Shown one piece after another: positions 1 to 5,539 of a DNA stretch of 5,696 nt. Location: NCBI GenBank assembly GCA_017390825.1, contig JAFPAK010000257.1, positions 1 to 5,696 on the forward strand, written 5' to 3'. Source of the stretch: Clostridia bacterium (GTDB lineage: Bacteria; Bacillota_A; Clostridia; Oscillospirales; Acutalibacteraceae). Below the pieces are notes generated by a model. The model had not been told where the DNA came from. It saw only the letters and a list, made by a program, of their open reading frames with translations, and ran no database searches. Every line of letters begins with the position of its first letter. The first letter of the stretch is position 1. Both the position numbers and the translations under genes were made by a program.

Positions 1-803
1 ATAATTCTGCCTATGCCGCCGTCTTCAAATGCTTTTTGAAGGGTGTCAAGGTTATGAATATCGTGCACCTGACCCAAGAAAGCGTCAGCATCGTATTGAT
101 CGTCAAAGCTATCATTTTCATGGGTGTATTGGGTTGCAAATAAGTTTATGCCAATGTCAACAGTGGGTGCCTTTTCACCCGGCTTTGTATTTGCTTCATT
201 GCCAACCGTTTCAGGCATTGTAAGAACAATTGCAACTACCTGCGCGGTATCTTCACCGGGAAGAATGGGCCTGTTTTTACAAATAACAGATTTAGCTTCC
301 TTAAGTGTGGTAAGTGTTACGTTGCTTAATGCGCTTTCACGGGTGCCAAAAAGTGAAGGCATAAGAATGTTAGCATAGTTGAAGCCGTCGTGGTATTCAT
401 CCTGAACGTAGGTACCAACGTAAAGATAGTCGGTAATTCTGAATTCGTCACCGTATACGTTTATTGATTTTGTATCATTATCAATATTTAACGAAAGCAT
501 ATACTTAAGTGCAAGAGAGCCCGCATTAGATACTCTCAAATACACAACCTCGGTATAACCAGGCTCATAAAGTGCACCGTCTTTGAAAATCTTGGTGTTA
601 TCATCAACAGGAGCCCATTCGTCAGACCAATTGGTTTTGTATTCAAGAACAACGTCTAAAGTACCTGTTTGAATGATGTTGCTTGAAGCTGTAACACTGT
701 CTGTAAACCAGGCAAAAGTGCTGCCAATAAGCATTGCAAAGCACACAACTAAAGAAAGTGCGCTTAAAACCAATGCACGCTTGATGTTTTTTAATTCTTT
801 CAA
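1..803 (-). CDS. SipW-cognate (TasA/CalY-like) secreted protein, 3' end outside window
   Basis: An open frame runs from a TTG start to the left edge (267 codons, no stop), so the C-terminus is missing. The N-terminus has a positive segment (residues 2-9), a hydrophobic stretch (10-26) and the motif GSTFAWFTDSV (27-37), the hallmark of SipW-dependent signal peptides. By analogy with TasA, cleavage would fall just before F33. A predicted extracellular beta-sandwich follows, with the family's E-P-G-Y-T and L-A-L-K-Y segments and a late F-A-T-Q-Y motif. The last residues visible (N-L-D-T-L-Q-K-A-F-E-D-G-G) resemble the helix that caps the beta-helix blocks in the neighbouring protein, so the missing part may be another beta-helix; this is inference. 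It is a clear paralogue of the gene at 1197-3071 over the signal peptide and TasA-like region. TTG is preferred because AGGAGG lies 9 nt upstream; an in-frame ATG at 812 abuts the Shine-Dalgarno with no spacing. Specific function unknown. Confidence 0.85.
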   Translation of the reverse strand, partial: MKELKNIKRALVLSALSLVVCFAMLIGSTFAWFTDSVTASSNIIQTGTLDVVLEYKTNWSDEWAPVDDNTKIFKDGALYEPGYTEVVYLRVSNAGSLALKYMLSLNIDNDTKSINVYGDEFRITDYLYVGTYVQDEYHDGFNYANILMPSLFGTRESALSNVTLTTLKEAKSVICKNRPILPGEDTAQVVAIVLTMPETVGNEANTKPGEKAPTVDIGINLFATQYTHENDSFDDQYDADAFLGQVHDIHNLDTLQKAFEDGGIGRI

Positions 804-812
804 TCTAAACAT

Positions 813-820
813 CCTCCTTT
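813..820 (-). promoter_or_regulatory. Strong Shine-Dalgarno that favours a TTG start
   Basis: The minus strand reads AAAGGAGG here and is followed immediately by ATG (810-812), then nine bases later by an in-frame TTG (801-803). The other AGGAGG-type sites in this window are 8-9 nt from their preferred starts (3913 and 3071), so TTG fits the local pattern and the abutting ATG does not. Seen directly in the sequence; the start choice is inference. Confidence 0.75.
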
Positions 821-830
821 AAAGAATTTT

Positions 831-885
831 GCGTCAACGTTGGGAAAAATGGAACCTGTGCTATCGCTGACCGTTGACTTAACGC
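831..885 (-). other. Possible 5' leader stem-loop upstream of the gene at 1-803
   Basis: On the plus strand GTCAACG (833-839) is the exact reverse complement of CGTTGAC (872-878). The pairing extends to GCG/CGC at the outer ends if about four bases are bulged. The stem would sit in the untranslated leader 11 nt or so before the Shine-Dalgarno. No known riboswitch class is recognised, and a 7-bp stem over a 32-nt loop could be chance. Confidence 0.3.
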
Positions 886-900
886 GAAAGAAAGGTATTA

Positions 901-940
901 TTAACGTTTTTAACGTTTATTAGTGTTTTTTAAAACGTTT
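901..940. repeat. AACGTT palindrome cluster in AT-rich upstream region
   Basis: The self-complementary hexamer AACGTT occurs at 903-908, 912-917 and 934-939, with a further copy at 836-841, all upstream of the gene at 1-803. The tract is otherwise very AT-rich and is the likeliest place for that gene's promoter, but I see no convincing -35/-10 pair. It may be an operator or simple low-complexity sequence. Confidence 0.4.
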
Positions 941-955
941 ATTTATATTTGCCAT

Positions 956-1137
956 CGGCAATCAAAAGACAAAAACTGCAAAGCAGTTTTAAAGTAATAA
1001 GTAATAGTGAATAGGTAATAAGTTCGGTGTGCCTTTGGCACAATTTATTTCGTCGGCTTTGCCGACACCTTACTTTTTCACTTTTACTTCTTACCTCTTA
1101 CCTCAAAATGCGGAGCATTTTTGCCCTTTGATTGCCG
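956..1137. repeat. Symmetric nested palindromic element (MITE/REP-like), 182 bp
   Basis: The ends are perfect 11-bp inverted repeats, CGGCAATCAAA (956-966) and TTTGATTGCCG (1127-1137). Moving inward, each arm holds a small hairpin with a 3-nt loop (972-990, stem AAAACTGC; 1105-1121, stem AAAATGC), then five 7-base units (992-1026 and, reverse-complemented, 1070-1104; typical unit AAGTAAT or GAGGTAA), then another hairpin with a TTT loop (1028-1042, stem TGTGCC; 1052-1066, stem GTCGGC). All parts are symmetric about position 1047. The two arms have different hairpin stem sequences yet both keep perfect pairing. There is no coding potential. It lies between two paralogous secreted-protein genes and shares its ends with the shorter element at 4686-4728. 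It resembles a non-autonomous mobile or extragenic palindromic repeat; the family is not recognised. The 393-nt gene-free stretch 804-1196 holds this element, the hairpin at 1135-1165, the AACGTT tract and the leader. Confidence 0.8.
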
Positions 1138-1165
1138 CCCAACTCCCCGAAGGGAGTTAGGACGG
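1135..1165 (-). repeat. Bulged hairpin with UUCG loop, 32 nt after the stop of the gene at 1197-3071
   Basis: Read on the minus strand, AACTCCC pairs with GGGAGTT across a TTCG loop (c-UUCG-g, a very stable RNA tetraloop). A U-G wobble, CC/GG, a single bulged U and CCG/CGG extend the stem outward. On the plus strand the wobble would be a C-A mismatch, which suggests the functional strand is the gene-sense RNA. There is no T-run after it, so it is not a standard intrinsic terminator; it could protect the 3' end or slow transcription. The same architecture recurs at 4727-4760 with a different stem sequence. Confidence 0.7.
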
Positions 1166-1196
1166 ACTTATGTGATAAATTAAATAGAATATAATC

Positions 1197-3071
1197 TTAT
1201 TTCTTTACACCGTCAACATAGATAACACCGCTACCGCGAGTACCAAATGTTGCGCCTTCGCCGAATGTACAGCCGTTAAACTCACCTATAGACCAGATGT
1301 TTGTATGGCCGTAGTTGCCGTTGTGAAGGAATGTGCAATTGTTGAAAGTAACCTTTACGAGGTCGCTTGCGAATGCATTGAAGCCGGAGAATGTGCAGTC
1401 ATTAAATATAAATGTAGCACCTTCGGACTGATCAATGTGGAATCCGTACATGGTGTCACCTGCAAATGTGCAGTTTTCAAAAACTGTTGTACCACCCTTT
1501 GCATAGGAGTAACGAACAGCGTTGGAAGAACCTGTGAAAGTAACATTTTTGATAGTTGTGTTCTTACCGAAATCGCCACCGAAACCTGTAGATACGCTTT
1601 CACCGCCGATTGTAGCACCTTCGGCACCTATGATAGTAACGCCTTCTGTATTAGCAAGTGTGGGAAGAGAATATTCACCTCCGCCAAGGACGATAGTGTC
1701 TTCACCTGCAGCAATAGCATCTTTAAGTTCTGTATTATTGGAAACGCCTGTAGCAATTGTGTTGTTCTTGTTTACAAAGTTAAAGGTAGCTACGTCAGTA
1801 TCGGTTTCGTAAATGTAAAGACCTTGATCGCCTGCTTGGCAGCTTGCGAAAGTGCTATTAGTGATAGCAACGGTGGTATCAGCATTTAAGGTACCAATAG
1901 CCATACCGGGCTTCTTAGTGATGTTCTTGAAGGTGCAGTTATCAACTACAACAGTCTTAACTTCTGAACCGTAGTCTTCGTGTACCTTAATACCTCTGTA
2001 ACCGGTGAAAGCACAGTTGATGAAGGTTGCATTGCCATCTTCAACCCAAACTGCATAAACACTTTCTTCGTTGCTTTCGAAGGTGCAGTTTGTGAAGGTT
2101 GCGTTAGTACCAAACTGAATTTCATCAGCGAAGATTACGTTTTCGCAGTTAAGCTTTGTGCCGCCAACTTCAAGGTAAGTAAGTTCCCAAGCATTTTCTT
2201 TGTAAGAAACTGAATTATCAACGATTTTAACGTTTTTAAGTGTCATGGGAGCTTCGGTATCGCCAATAGGAGTTACGCCAGCGCCTGTAGCAGTAATGGT
2301 GTAGCCGTTACCGTTAATTACAATAGCAGAAGCAGGAGTAACGTCGTTTTCACCGTGGTGATCTTCGGTAGGCCATTCAACGTTGCCCATTAACTTAATG
2401 GTAACAGGCTTGCCAGCTTCAGCAGAAGCTAATGCAGCAAGAAGGTCTTCGCCTTCGCCAAGTTCGATATAAGTGCCGATTACAGCTTCTTCGTCATAGT
2501 CGGGGCCGTAAGAGTCAGATTCATAAGCAAGCTGAGTAGCATAAACTGCGATGGAAATGCCCTCAACGGTCAAATCCTGGTACTCATTGCCAGCCTCTTC
2601 CTTCATGTGACCGGAAAGAACGATTGCTTCGGTTTTTTCACCAGCAAGCAATTCGCCATTCAAATTAGCCGCTTCAGTGCTTACATTTCCTACTGTAATG
2701 GTCCATTCAATGGCTTCGAGAAGCTTTGCATCGCCTTCGATACCGTTGATGACAATATTGTACTTAAGTGCAAGATTGCCCTTATTCACAACGTAAACAG
2801 GATTGGTTTCATAAGTACAACCAGGCTCCCAGAGGATTTCGCTCTGTGCGCGACCATCTTTTGCAACGAATTCAATGATTTCGCCGCTCATAGAAGCGCC
2901 ACTAGCGTCAATCAAATCAACATCTAAATTACCTGATTTGATAATGTTACTACCAGTAGTAACGCTGTCTGTGAACCAAGCGAATGTACTACCAATGAGC
3001 ATAGACACGCACATAAGAAGTGCCAATGCGCTCATAAGGAGAGCACGCTTGGTGCTTTTTGATTTTGTCAT
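1197..3071 (-). CDS. Secreted SipW-cognate protein with TasA-like domain and two parallel beta-helix blocks
   Basis: The product is 624 residues from the chosen ATG. It has a positive N-terminus (to R9), a hydrophobic core (about 10-26) and GSTFAWFTDSV (27-37), with predicted SipW-type cleavage before F33. Residues about 33-190 match the TasA/CalY-like beta domain, including W-E-P-G, N-L-A-L-K-Y and a closing Y-A-T-Q-L. Residues about 203-434 and 448-624 look like two right-handed parallel beta-helices (pectin-lyase-like), each opened by a capping helix (D-L-L-A-A-L-A-S-A; E-L-K-D-A-I-A-A-G) followed by an I-x-L strand. Coils repeat F-x-N-C-T-F-like motifs, with Asn-Cys or nearby Cys at about residues 309, 329, 353, 379, 534, 559, 579 and 601, close to one per turn. 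No LPXTG or C-terminal membrane anchor is visible. An in-frame ATG at 3089 precedes the Shine-Dalgarno and is unlikely to be the start. Role unknown; a surface or matrix protein or adhesin is plausible, and catalytic activity is not indicated. Confidence 0.88.
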   Translation of the reverse strand: MTKSKSTKRALLMSALALLMCVSMLIGSTFAWFTDSVTTGSNIIKSGNLDVDLIDASGASMSGEIIEFVAKDGRAQSEILWEPGCTYETNPVYVVNKGNLALKYNIVINGIEGDAKLLEAIEWTITVGNVSTEAANLNGELLAGEKTEAIVLSGHMKEEAGNEYQDLTVEGISIAVYATQLAYESDSYGPDYDEEAVIGTYIELGEGEDLLAALASAEAGKPVTIKLMGNVEWPTEDHHGENDVTPASAIVINGNGYTITATGAGVTPIGDTEAPMTLKNVKIVDNSVSYKENAWELTYLEVGGTKLNCENVIFADEIQFGTNATFTNCTFESNEESVYAVWVEDGNATFINCAFTGYRGIKVHEDYGSEVKTVVVDNCTFKNITKKPGMAIGTLNADTTVAITNSTFASCQAGDQGLYIYETDTDVATFNFVNKNNTIATGVSNNTELKDAIAAGEDTIVLGGGEYSLPTLANTEGVTIIGAEGATIGGESVSTGFGGDFGKNTTIKNVTFTGSSNAVRYSYAKGGTTVFENCTFAGDTMYGFHIDQSEGATFIFNDCTFSGFNAFASDLVKVTFNNCTFLHNGNYGHTNIWSIGEFNGCTFGEGATFGTRGSGVIYVDGVKK

Positions 3072-3078
3072 TTTCATG

Positions 3079-3086
3079 ACCTCCTT
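3079..3086 (-). promoter_or_regulatory. Shine-Dalgarno that sets the start of the beta-helix protein gene
   Basis: The minus strand reads AAGGAGGT here. The longest version of the frame begins at 3089, upstream of this site, so the site would lie inside that coding region. The ATG at 3071 is 8 nt from GGAGG and gives the product starting M-T-K-S-K; the ATG at 3077 is only 2 nt away. The 3071 start is preferred. Confidence 0.75.
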
Positions 3087-3094
3087 CATTAGAT

Positions 3095-3151
3095 TTGCCG
3101 GCAGATATACGACTGCAGTTCGCTATTGCCGACAAAACGAGTGCAGTTTCG
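3095..3151. repeat. Imperfect direct repeat in the leader of the beta-helix protein gene
   Basis: Two copies lie at 3095-3122 and 3126-3151, separated by three bases. Both follow the pattern TTGCCG-x-CA, then ACGA-x-TGCAGTT, then CG, with small indels. They occupy most of the 125-nt spacer between the TasA-like gene and the beta-helix gene. This could be a duplicated regulatory site or a slippage remnant; no known binding site is recognised. Confidence 0.55.
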
Positions 3152-3214
3152 ATTTTGGCTTTTATGTAATCCAACCTCTTATAAAGCCGTAATTCAGAGA
3201 TTTTCATTTACCAA

Positions 3215-3913
3215 TTAGTCCTTGTCAGCAAACTCGGTACCTGCAGTCCAGCCAACGGTTGCGAAGGCTTCTACTGCATTGTCGCCGGTGTTGTCGCGCT
3301 GAACGGCATCTGCCTTAACAGTAATGCTAAATTCGCTGCCCAAAGATTTGATTTCATCAAGAGTGAAATCTTCATCAATCTTCACCTGAGTGAAGAGCAC
3401 TTCATCACTGCCGGGAGCAAATTCTCTGTTAAGATAGAGGTACCATACTGCATTGCCATTAGCATCGGGAGCCACAGCATTATTAACGAGCAACCACTTT
3501 TCGGTAGCAGTTCCAACATTGGAAGCATAATCATAGGTAGAACCCTTGAAAATATCGGTGAATTTCAGAGAACCACCGAAATTCTTCCAGTAGTCAGCCT
3601 TAGTCATAGTAACGCTAACGCGGATCCACTGAGTGTAATCACCAGTGTTGGTAATTTTAGGATCTTTATTGATAACATCACCGGGAACTACATTGTAGTA
3701 AGTAACACCATCCTCGGTTTCATTTCCATCAAGATCGGTTTCAGAAACCTTTACGGAGAAGGTGGGATCAGTGTCATTCTCGTCAGTAGCAACTTTGAAG
3801 TTATTGGTGATATCGTCAGTAGCGTTAAACCATGCCAAAGTACCCATGGAGATAATGGCAATAAGGCAGATTGCAAGAGCTGCAACAAACACCTTTTTCT
3901 TAGTCATCTTCAT
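3215..3913 (-). CDS. TasA/CalY-like SipW-cognate secreted protein
   Basis: The product has 232 residues: a Lys-rich N-terminus (K2-K7), a hydrophobic core (8-23), then MGTLAWFNATDDITNNF (23-39), a SipW-dependent signal of the TasA/camelysin type. By analogy with TasA (cut before F-N-D), cleavage would be before F29. The mature part contains V-V-P-G-D-V with I-T-N-T-G-D-Y (75-93), typical of the TasA-like beta-sandwich, and near the C-terminus A-D-A-V-Q-R-D-N-T-G-D (201-211) with a final V-G-W, also family features. It has no cysteines and no C-terminal anchor. TasA relatives form extracellular matrix fibres and CalY relatives are surface proteins; which applies here cannot be told. It lies 85 nt downstream of the second signal peptidase, the classic sipW-tasA order. 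The start is supported by AGGAGG at 3923-3928, nine bases upstream. Its signal differs in form from those of the two beta-helix-type proteins. Confidence 0.88.
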   Translation of the reverse strand: MKMTKKKVFVAALAICLIAIISMGTLAWFNATDDITNNFKVATDENDTDPTFSVKVSETDLDGNETEDGVTYYNVVPGDVINKDPKITNTGDYTQWIRVSVTMTKADYWKNFGGSLKFTDIFKGSTYDYASNVGTATEKWLLVNNAVAPDANGNAVWYLYLNREFAPGSDEVLFTQVKIDEDFTLDEIKSLGSEFSITVKADAVQRDNTGDNAVEAFATVGWTAGTEFADKD

Positions 3914-3956
3914 TCTTCTTATCCTCCTTTCCTCAAAGTTTATATTTCAAACTCGT

Positions 3957-3980
3957 GCCTATTGGAATTCCTTAACAGGC
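3957..3980 (-). other. Intergenic stem-loop between second signal peptidase and TasA-like gene
   Basis: On the minus strand GCCTGTT pairs with AATAGGC (one G-U wobble) around a loop that contains the palindrome GGAATTCC. No U-run follows, so it does not look like an intrinsic terminator. It could be an RNA processing or stability element that lets the TasA-like message be more abundant than the peptidase message. It is short and may be fortuitous. Confidence 0.4.
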
Positions 3981-3998
3981 GCGAATCTAAAATCATAA

Positions 3999-4658
3999 TT
4001 ATTTGCTCTTATTATCTTTCTGAGCAGCAAGCTGGCCTAATTCCCCAGATGATAAACGTACAGTGGTTTCAGCCTTGAGTCGCTCGATCTCTGCTTTCAA
4101 TCTTTCGTTTTCTTCAGCTGTGGCATCAATTTCTGTTTGAGCAGCAGTCTCTTGATTTTCTTCATCTTCTTTTTTCTTACCAAGCATATCCGGAAGAAAT
4201 ACAAGCAAGATCAAGACGATTCCCACACCGATTGTGATATACATACCAGGAGGGTTTTGCACAAAGTCAGATACATAACCCAGTTTGGGAATTGAAAACT
4301 GAGGGACACCAATTACATTATTGAAATGTACGGGATCTTGATCCTCAATCTCATTCGCGAGTCCCTTTGTATAAAAACGTTGATTTTCAGCATCTACACG
4401 TACAACCTGATGGGTTGCGACCACCAAATCTTCATTCAGTATAAAAGTGATATCATCGCCGGTTTTAATGCTGTTAACATCAACCTCTTTAACGTAAATC
4501 AAATCGCCAACCATATATTTCGGCTCCATACTGCCCGAAATTACGGTATAGCACTCATAACCCATCAAGCGTGAGCCCATCAGAAAGACGGCGCACAAAA
4601 CGATCAGCACGACCAATGCTGTCGATACGATATTCCATGTTTTCTTTAATGTAGTCAT
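3999..4658 (-). CDS. sipW: SipW-like (ER-type) signal peptidase I with C-terminal coiled coil
   Basis: This 219-residue membrane protease of family S26 should cleave signal peptides on the outer face of the membrane. Membrane helix 1 is at about 10-29. The box with the nucleophile is VISGSMEPKYMVGDLIYVK (39-57), with Ser43 as catalytic serine. The general base is His83 in V-A-T-H-Q-V-V-R, a histidine rather than the lysine of ordinary bacterial signal peptidases, which marks the ER/SipW type. Box E reads T-K-G-L-A-N (97-102), with Leu where Asp is usual; Asp106 and Asp108 follow. Membrane helix 2 is at about 138-156, then a cytosolic charged tail (160-219) with a short coiled coil (E-N-E-R-L-K-A-E-I-E-R-L-K, 183-195). 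A good Shine-Dalgarno, AAAGGAG, is 8 nt before the ATG. It is directly upstream of the TasA-like gene, so that protein is its likeliest substrate. The symbol is by subfamily resemblance. Confidence 0.9.
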   Translation of the reverse strand: MTTLKKTWNIVSTALVVLIVLCAVFLMGSRLMGYECYTVISGSMEPKYMVGDLIYVKEVDVNSIKTGDDITFILNEDLVVATHQVVRVDAENQRFYTKGLANEIEDQDPVHFNNVIGVPQFSIPKLGYVSDFVQNPPGMYITIGVGIVLILLVFLPDMLGKKKEDEENQETAAQTEIDATAEENERLKAEIERLKAETTVRLSSGELGQLAAQKDNKSK

Positions 4659-4685
4659 ATATGTAACTCCTTTCGAGCCTTATCA

Positions 4686-4728
4686 GCAATCAAAAGGCAT
4701 AAATACGGGACTTATGCCCTTTGATTGC
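4686..4728. repeat. Short inverted repeat sharing ends with the 956-1137 element
   Basis: GCAATCAAAAGGCATAA (4686-4702) and TTATGCCCTTTGATTGC (4712-4728) form a 17-bp stem with one A-C mismatch around a 9-base loop; on the minus-strand RNA that mismatch becomes a G-U pair. The GCAATCAAA ends match those of the long palindromic element, and the bulged hairpin follows on the same side. It looks like a minimal form of that element, without the internal hairpins and 7-base units. It lies between the two signal peptidase genes. Confidence 0.75.
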
Positions 4729-4760
4729 CGCCTATCCCTCACGGGGAGGGATAGGACGGC
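4727..4760 (-). repeat. Bulged hairpin, second copy, 43 nt after the stop of the first signal peptidase gene
   Basis: On the plus strand CCTATCCCTC (4731-4740) pairs with GAGGGATAGG (4746-4755). A single bulged A (4756) then separates this from the outer GCCG/CGGC pairing. The outer parts (GCCGCC and GGACGG) and the bulge match the hairpin at 1135-1165, while the inner stem is different in sequence but still paired. No U-run follows on the gene strand. Like the other copy, it lies just downstream of a stop codon. Confidence 0.7.
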
Positions 4761-4803
4761 GAGGTAAAACAAACGAAGACTTTTAATATCTCACAAGGGG
4801 TTC

Positions 4804-5538
4804 TTACTCTGTTTCAGCTCCCGGTGCAGTATCGGTTGCAGTTTCTTCGGCAGCCGCAACGGTTGCAGGAGCCTGACCACCTTCCAACTGAGCCTTGAGT
4901 GCTCGGAGTTCTTCGAGCATCTTTGCGTTTTCTAACTTCTCGGCTTCGATCTTATCCTTTTCAGCCTGCATTTCTTCCATCTGTTCTTTCTTGTATCTAC
5001 GGAACAGGTTGAAGAACTTAATGCCTTCATACAGAATAATCAGCATAAAGGGCGTAAAGATGCAAACGAAATAACCGGGCGTAGTCTTCAAGAAATTAAA
5101 GAAGGTTCCAAGACCGGCAATATGGCTCTGGTACTGACCGAGCACGTAAGGATAGGTAACGATGGTTTCATCGTCGGTGTCCGTAGTGGTACCATAAGTG
5201 ATGAAGCCAGGGTTTCCTTCTGCATCAGTAGTAACAGTACGGATTTTATGGGTTATGGTCTCGCCAAAACTATCAGTATCCTGCGACATGAAGGTGATGA
5301 TATCGCCCTCCTTGAGAGTAGCAGGGTCAACCTCTTTTACGAAGATCAACGCACCGGCGTTAAAATCGGTGGCTGCCATAGATTCCGAATTAACTATGTA
5401 CATCTTATAACCGAAAAGGCTACGATCGTTCCGGTTAAAGGTAGTGCAGGAAATTACCGTAAAAATCATCATAGACACGGCGAGCAACACCATTAACCAC
5501 ACGAATGTGTTTTTTATAATATTCAGTGCTTTCTTCAT
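4804..5538 (-). CDS. SipW-like signal peptidase I, divergent, with long C-terminal coiled coil
   Basis: The product is 244 residues from the ATG. Membrane helix 1 is at about 11-31. The nucleophile box is G-Y-K-M-Y-I-V-N-S-E-S-M-A-A with Ser53 as catalytic serine; S-E-S-M-A-A replaces the usual S-G-S-M-E-P. D-F-N-A-G-A-L-I-F-V-K-E-V-D and a G-D-I-I-T-F strand follow. His97 in T-I-T-H-K-I is the expected general base (Ser/His, ER/SipW type). The box E region is Y-G-T-T-T-D-T-D-D-E (115-124), lacking the standard G-D-x-N. A pattern like this is, from memory, common in clostridial SipW-like proteins, so the enzyme is probably active. Membrane helix 2 is at about 154-173, then a cytosolic coiled coil (about 181-218) and an Ala/Thr/Glu-rich tail. 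The start is uncertain: an in-frame GTG at 5550 is only 2 nt from AGGA, while the ATG at 5538 is 14 nt from it but one base after the preceding stop, fitting translational coupling. Confidence 0.87.
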   Translation of the reverse strand: MKKALNIIKNTFVWLMVLLAVSMMIFTVISCTTFNRNDRSLFGYKMYIVNSESMAATDFNAGALIFVKEVDPATLKEGDIITFMSQDTDSFGETITHKIRTVTTDAEGNPGFITYGTTTDTDDETIVTYPYVLGQYQSHIAGLGTFFNFLKTTPGYFVCIFTPFMLIILYEGIKFFNLFRRYKKEQMEEMQAEKDKIEAEKLENAKMLEELRALKAQLEGGQAPATVAAAEETATDTAPGAETE

Positions 5539-5539
5539 A

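Noticed and set aside
124..378. Plus-strand open frames over the left end, also 29-223
   Set aside because: They are antisense to the SipW-cognate protein at 1-803, whose signal peptide and paralogy make it the real gene.
880..950. SigA-type promoter for the gene at 1-803
   Set aside because: TAATAAT-like -10 matches exist on the minus strand, but no -35 box at proper spacing; the AT-rich composition makes such matches expected.
992..1104. CRISPR-like array of short repeats
   Set aside because: The units are 7 bases and contiguous, with no spacers, and are arranged as mirror arms of a palindrome.
956..1165. Intrinsic terminator in the long palindromic region
   Set aside because: There are many hairpins, but the main GC-rich one has no following T-run. 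The hairpin at 972-990 has a T-rich stretch after it on the minus strand but a weak stem, so a terminator is possible and not supported.
1197..1260. Sortase (LPXTG) or C-terminal membrane anchor in the beta-helix protein
   Set aside because: The C-terminus ends G-V-I-Y-V-D-G-V-K-K with no LPXTG, hydrophobic helix or typical anchor tail.
1305..1889. Plus-strand open frame of 194 codons, Cys-rich product
   Set aside because: It is the exact antisense of the beta-helix protein; its length and composition follow from that gene's codon pattern. No Shine-Dalgarno or recognisable domain.
2989..3207. Minus-strand 72-codon frame across the leader of the beta-helix gene
   Set aside because: It has no Shine-Dalgarno and overlaps the real gene's signal peptide in another frame; the product is not recognisable.
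5122..5496. Plus-strand open frame of 124 codons
   Set aside because: It is antisense to the first signal peptidase, which has clear catalytic motifs; the product has no recognisable features.
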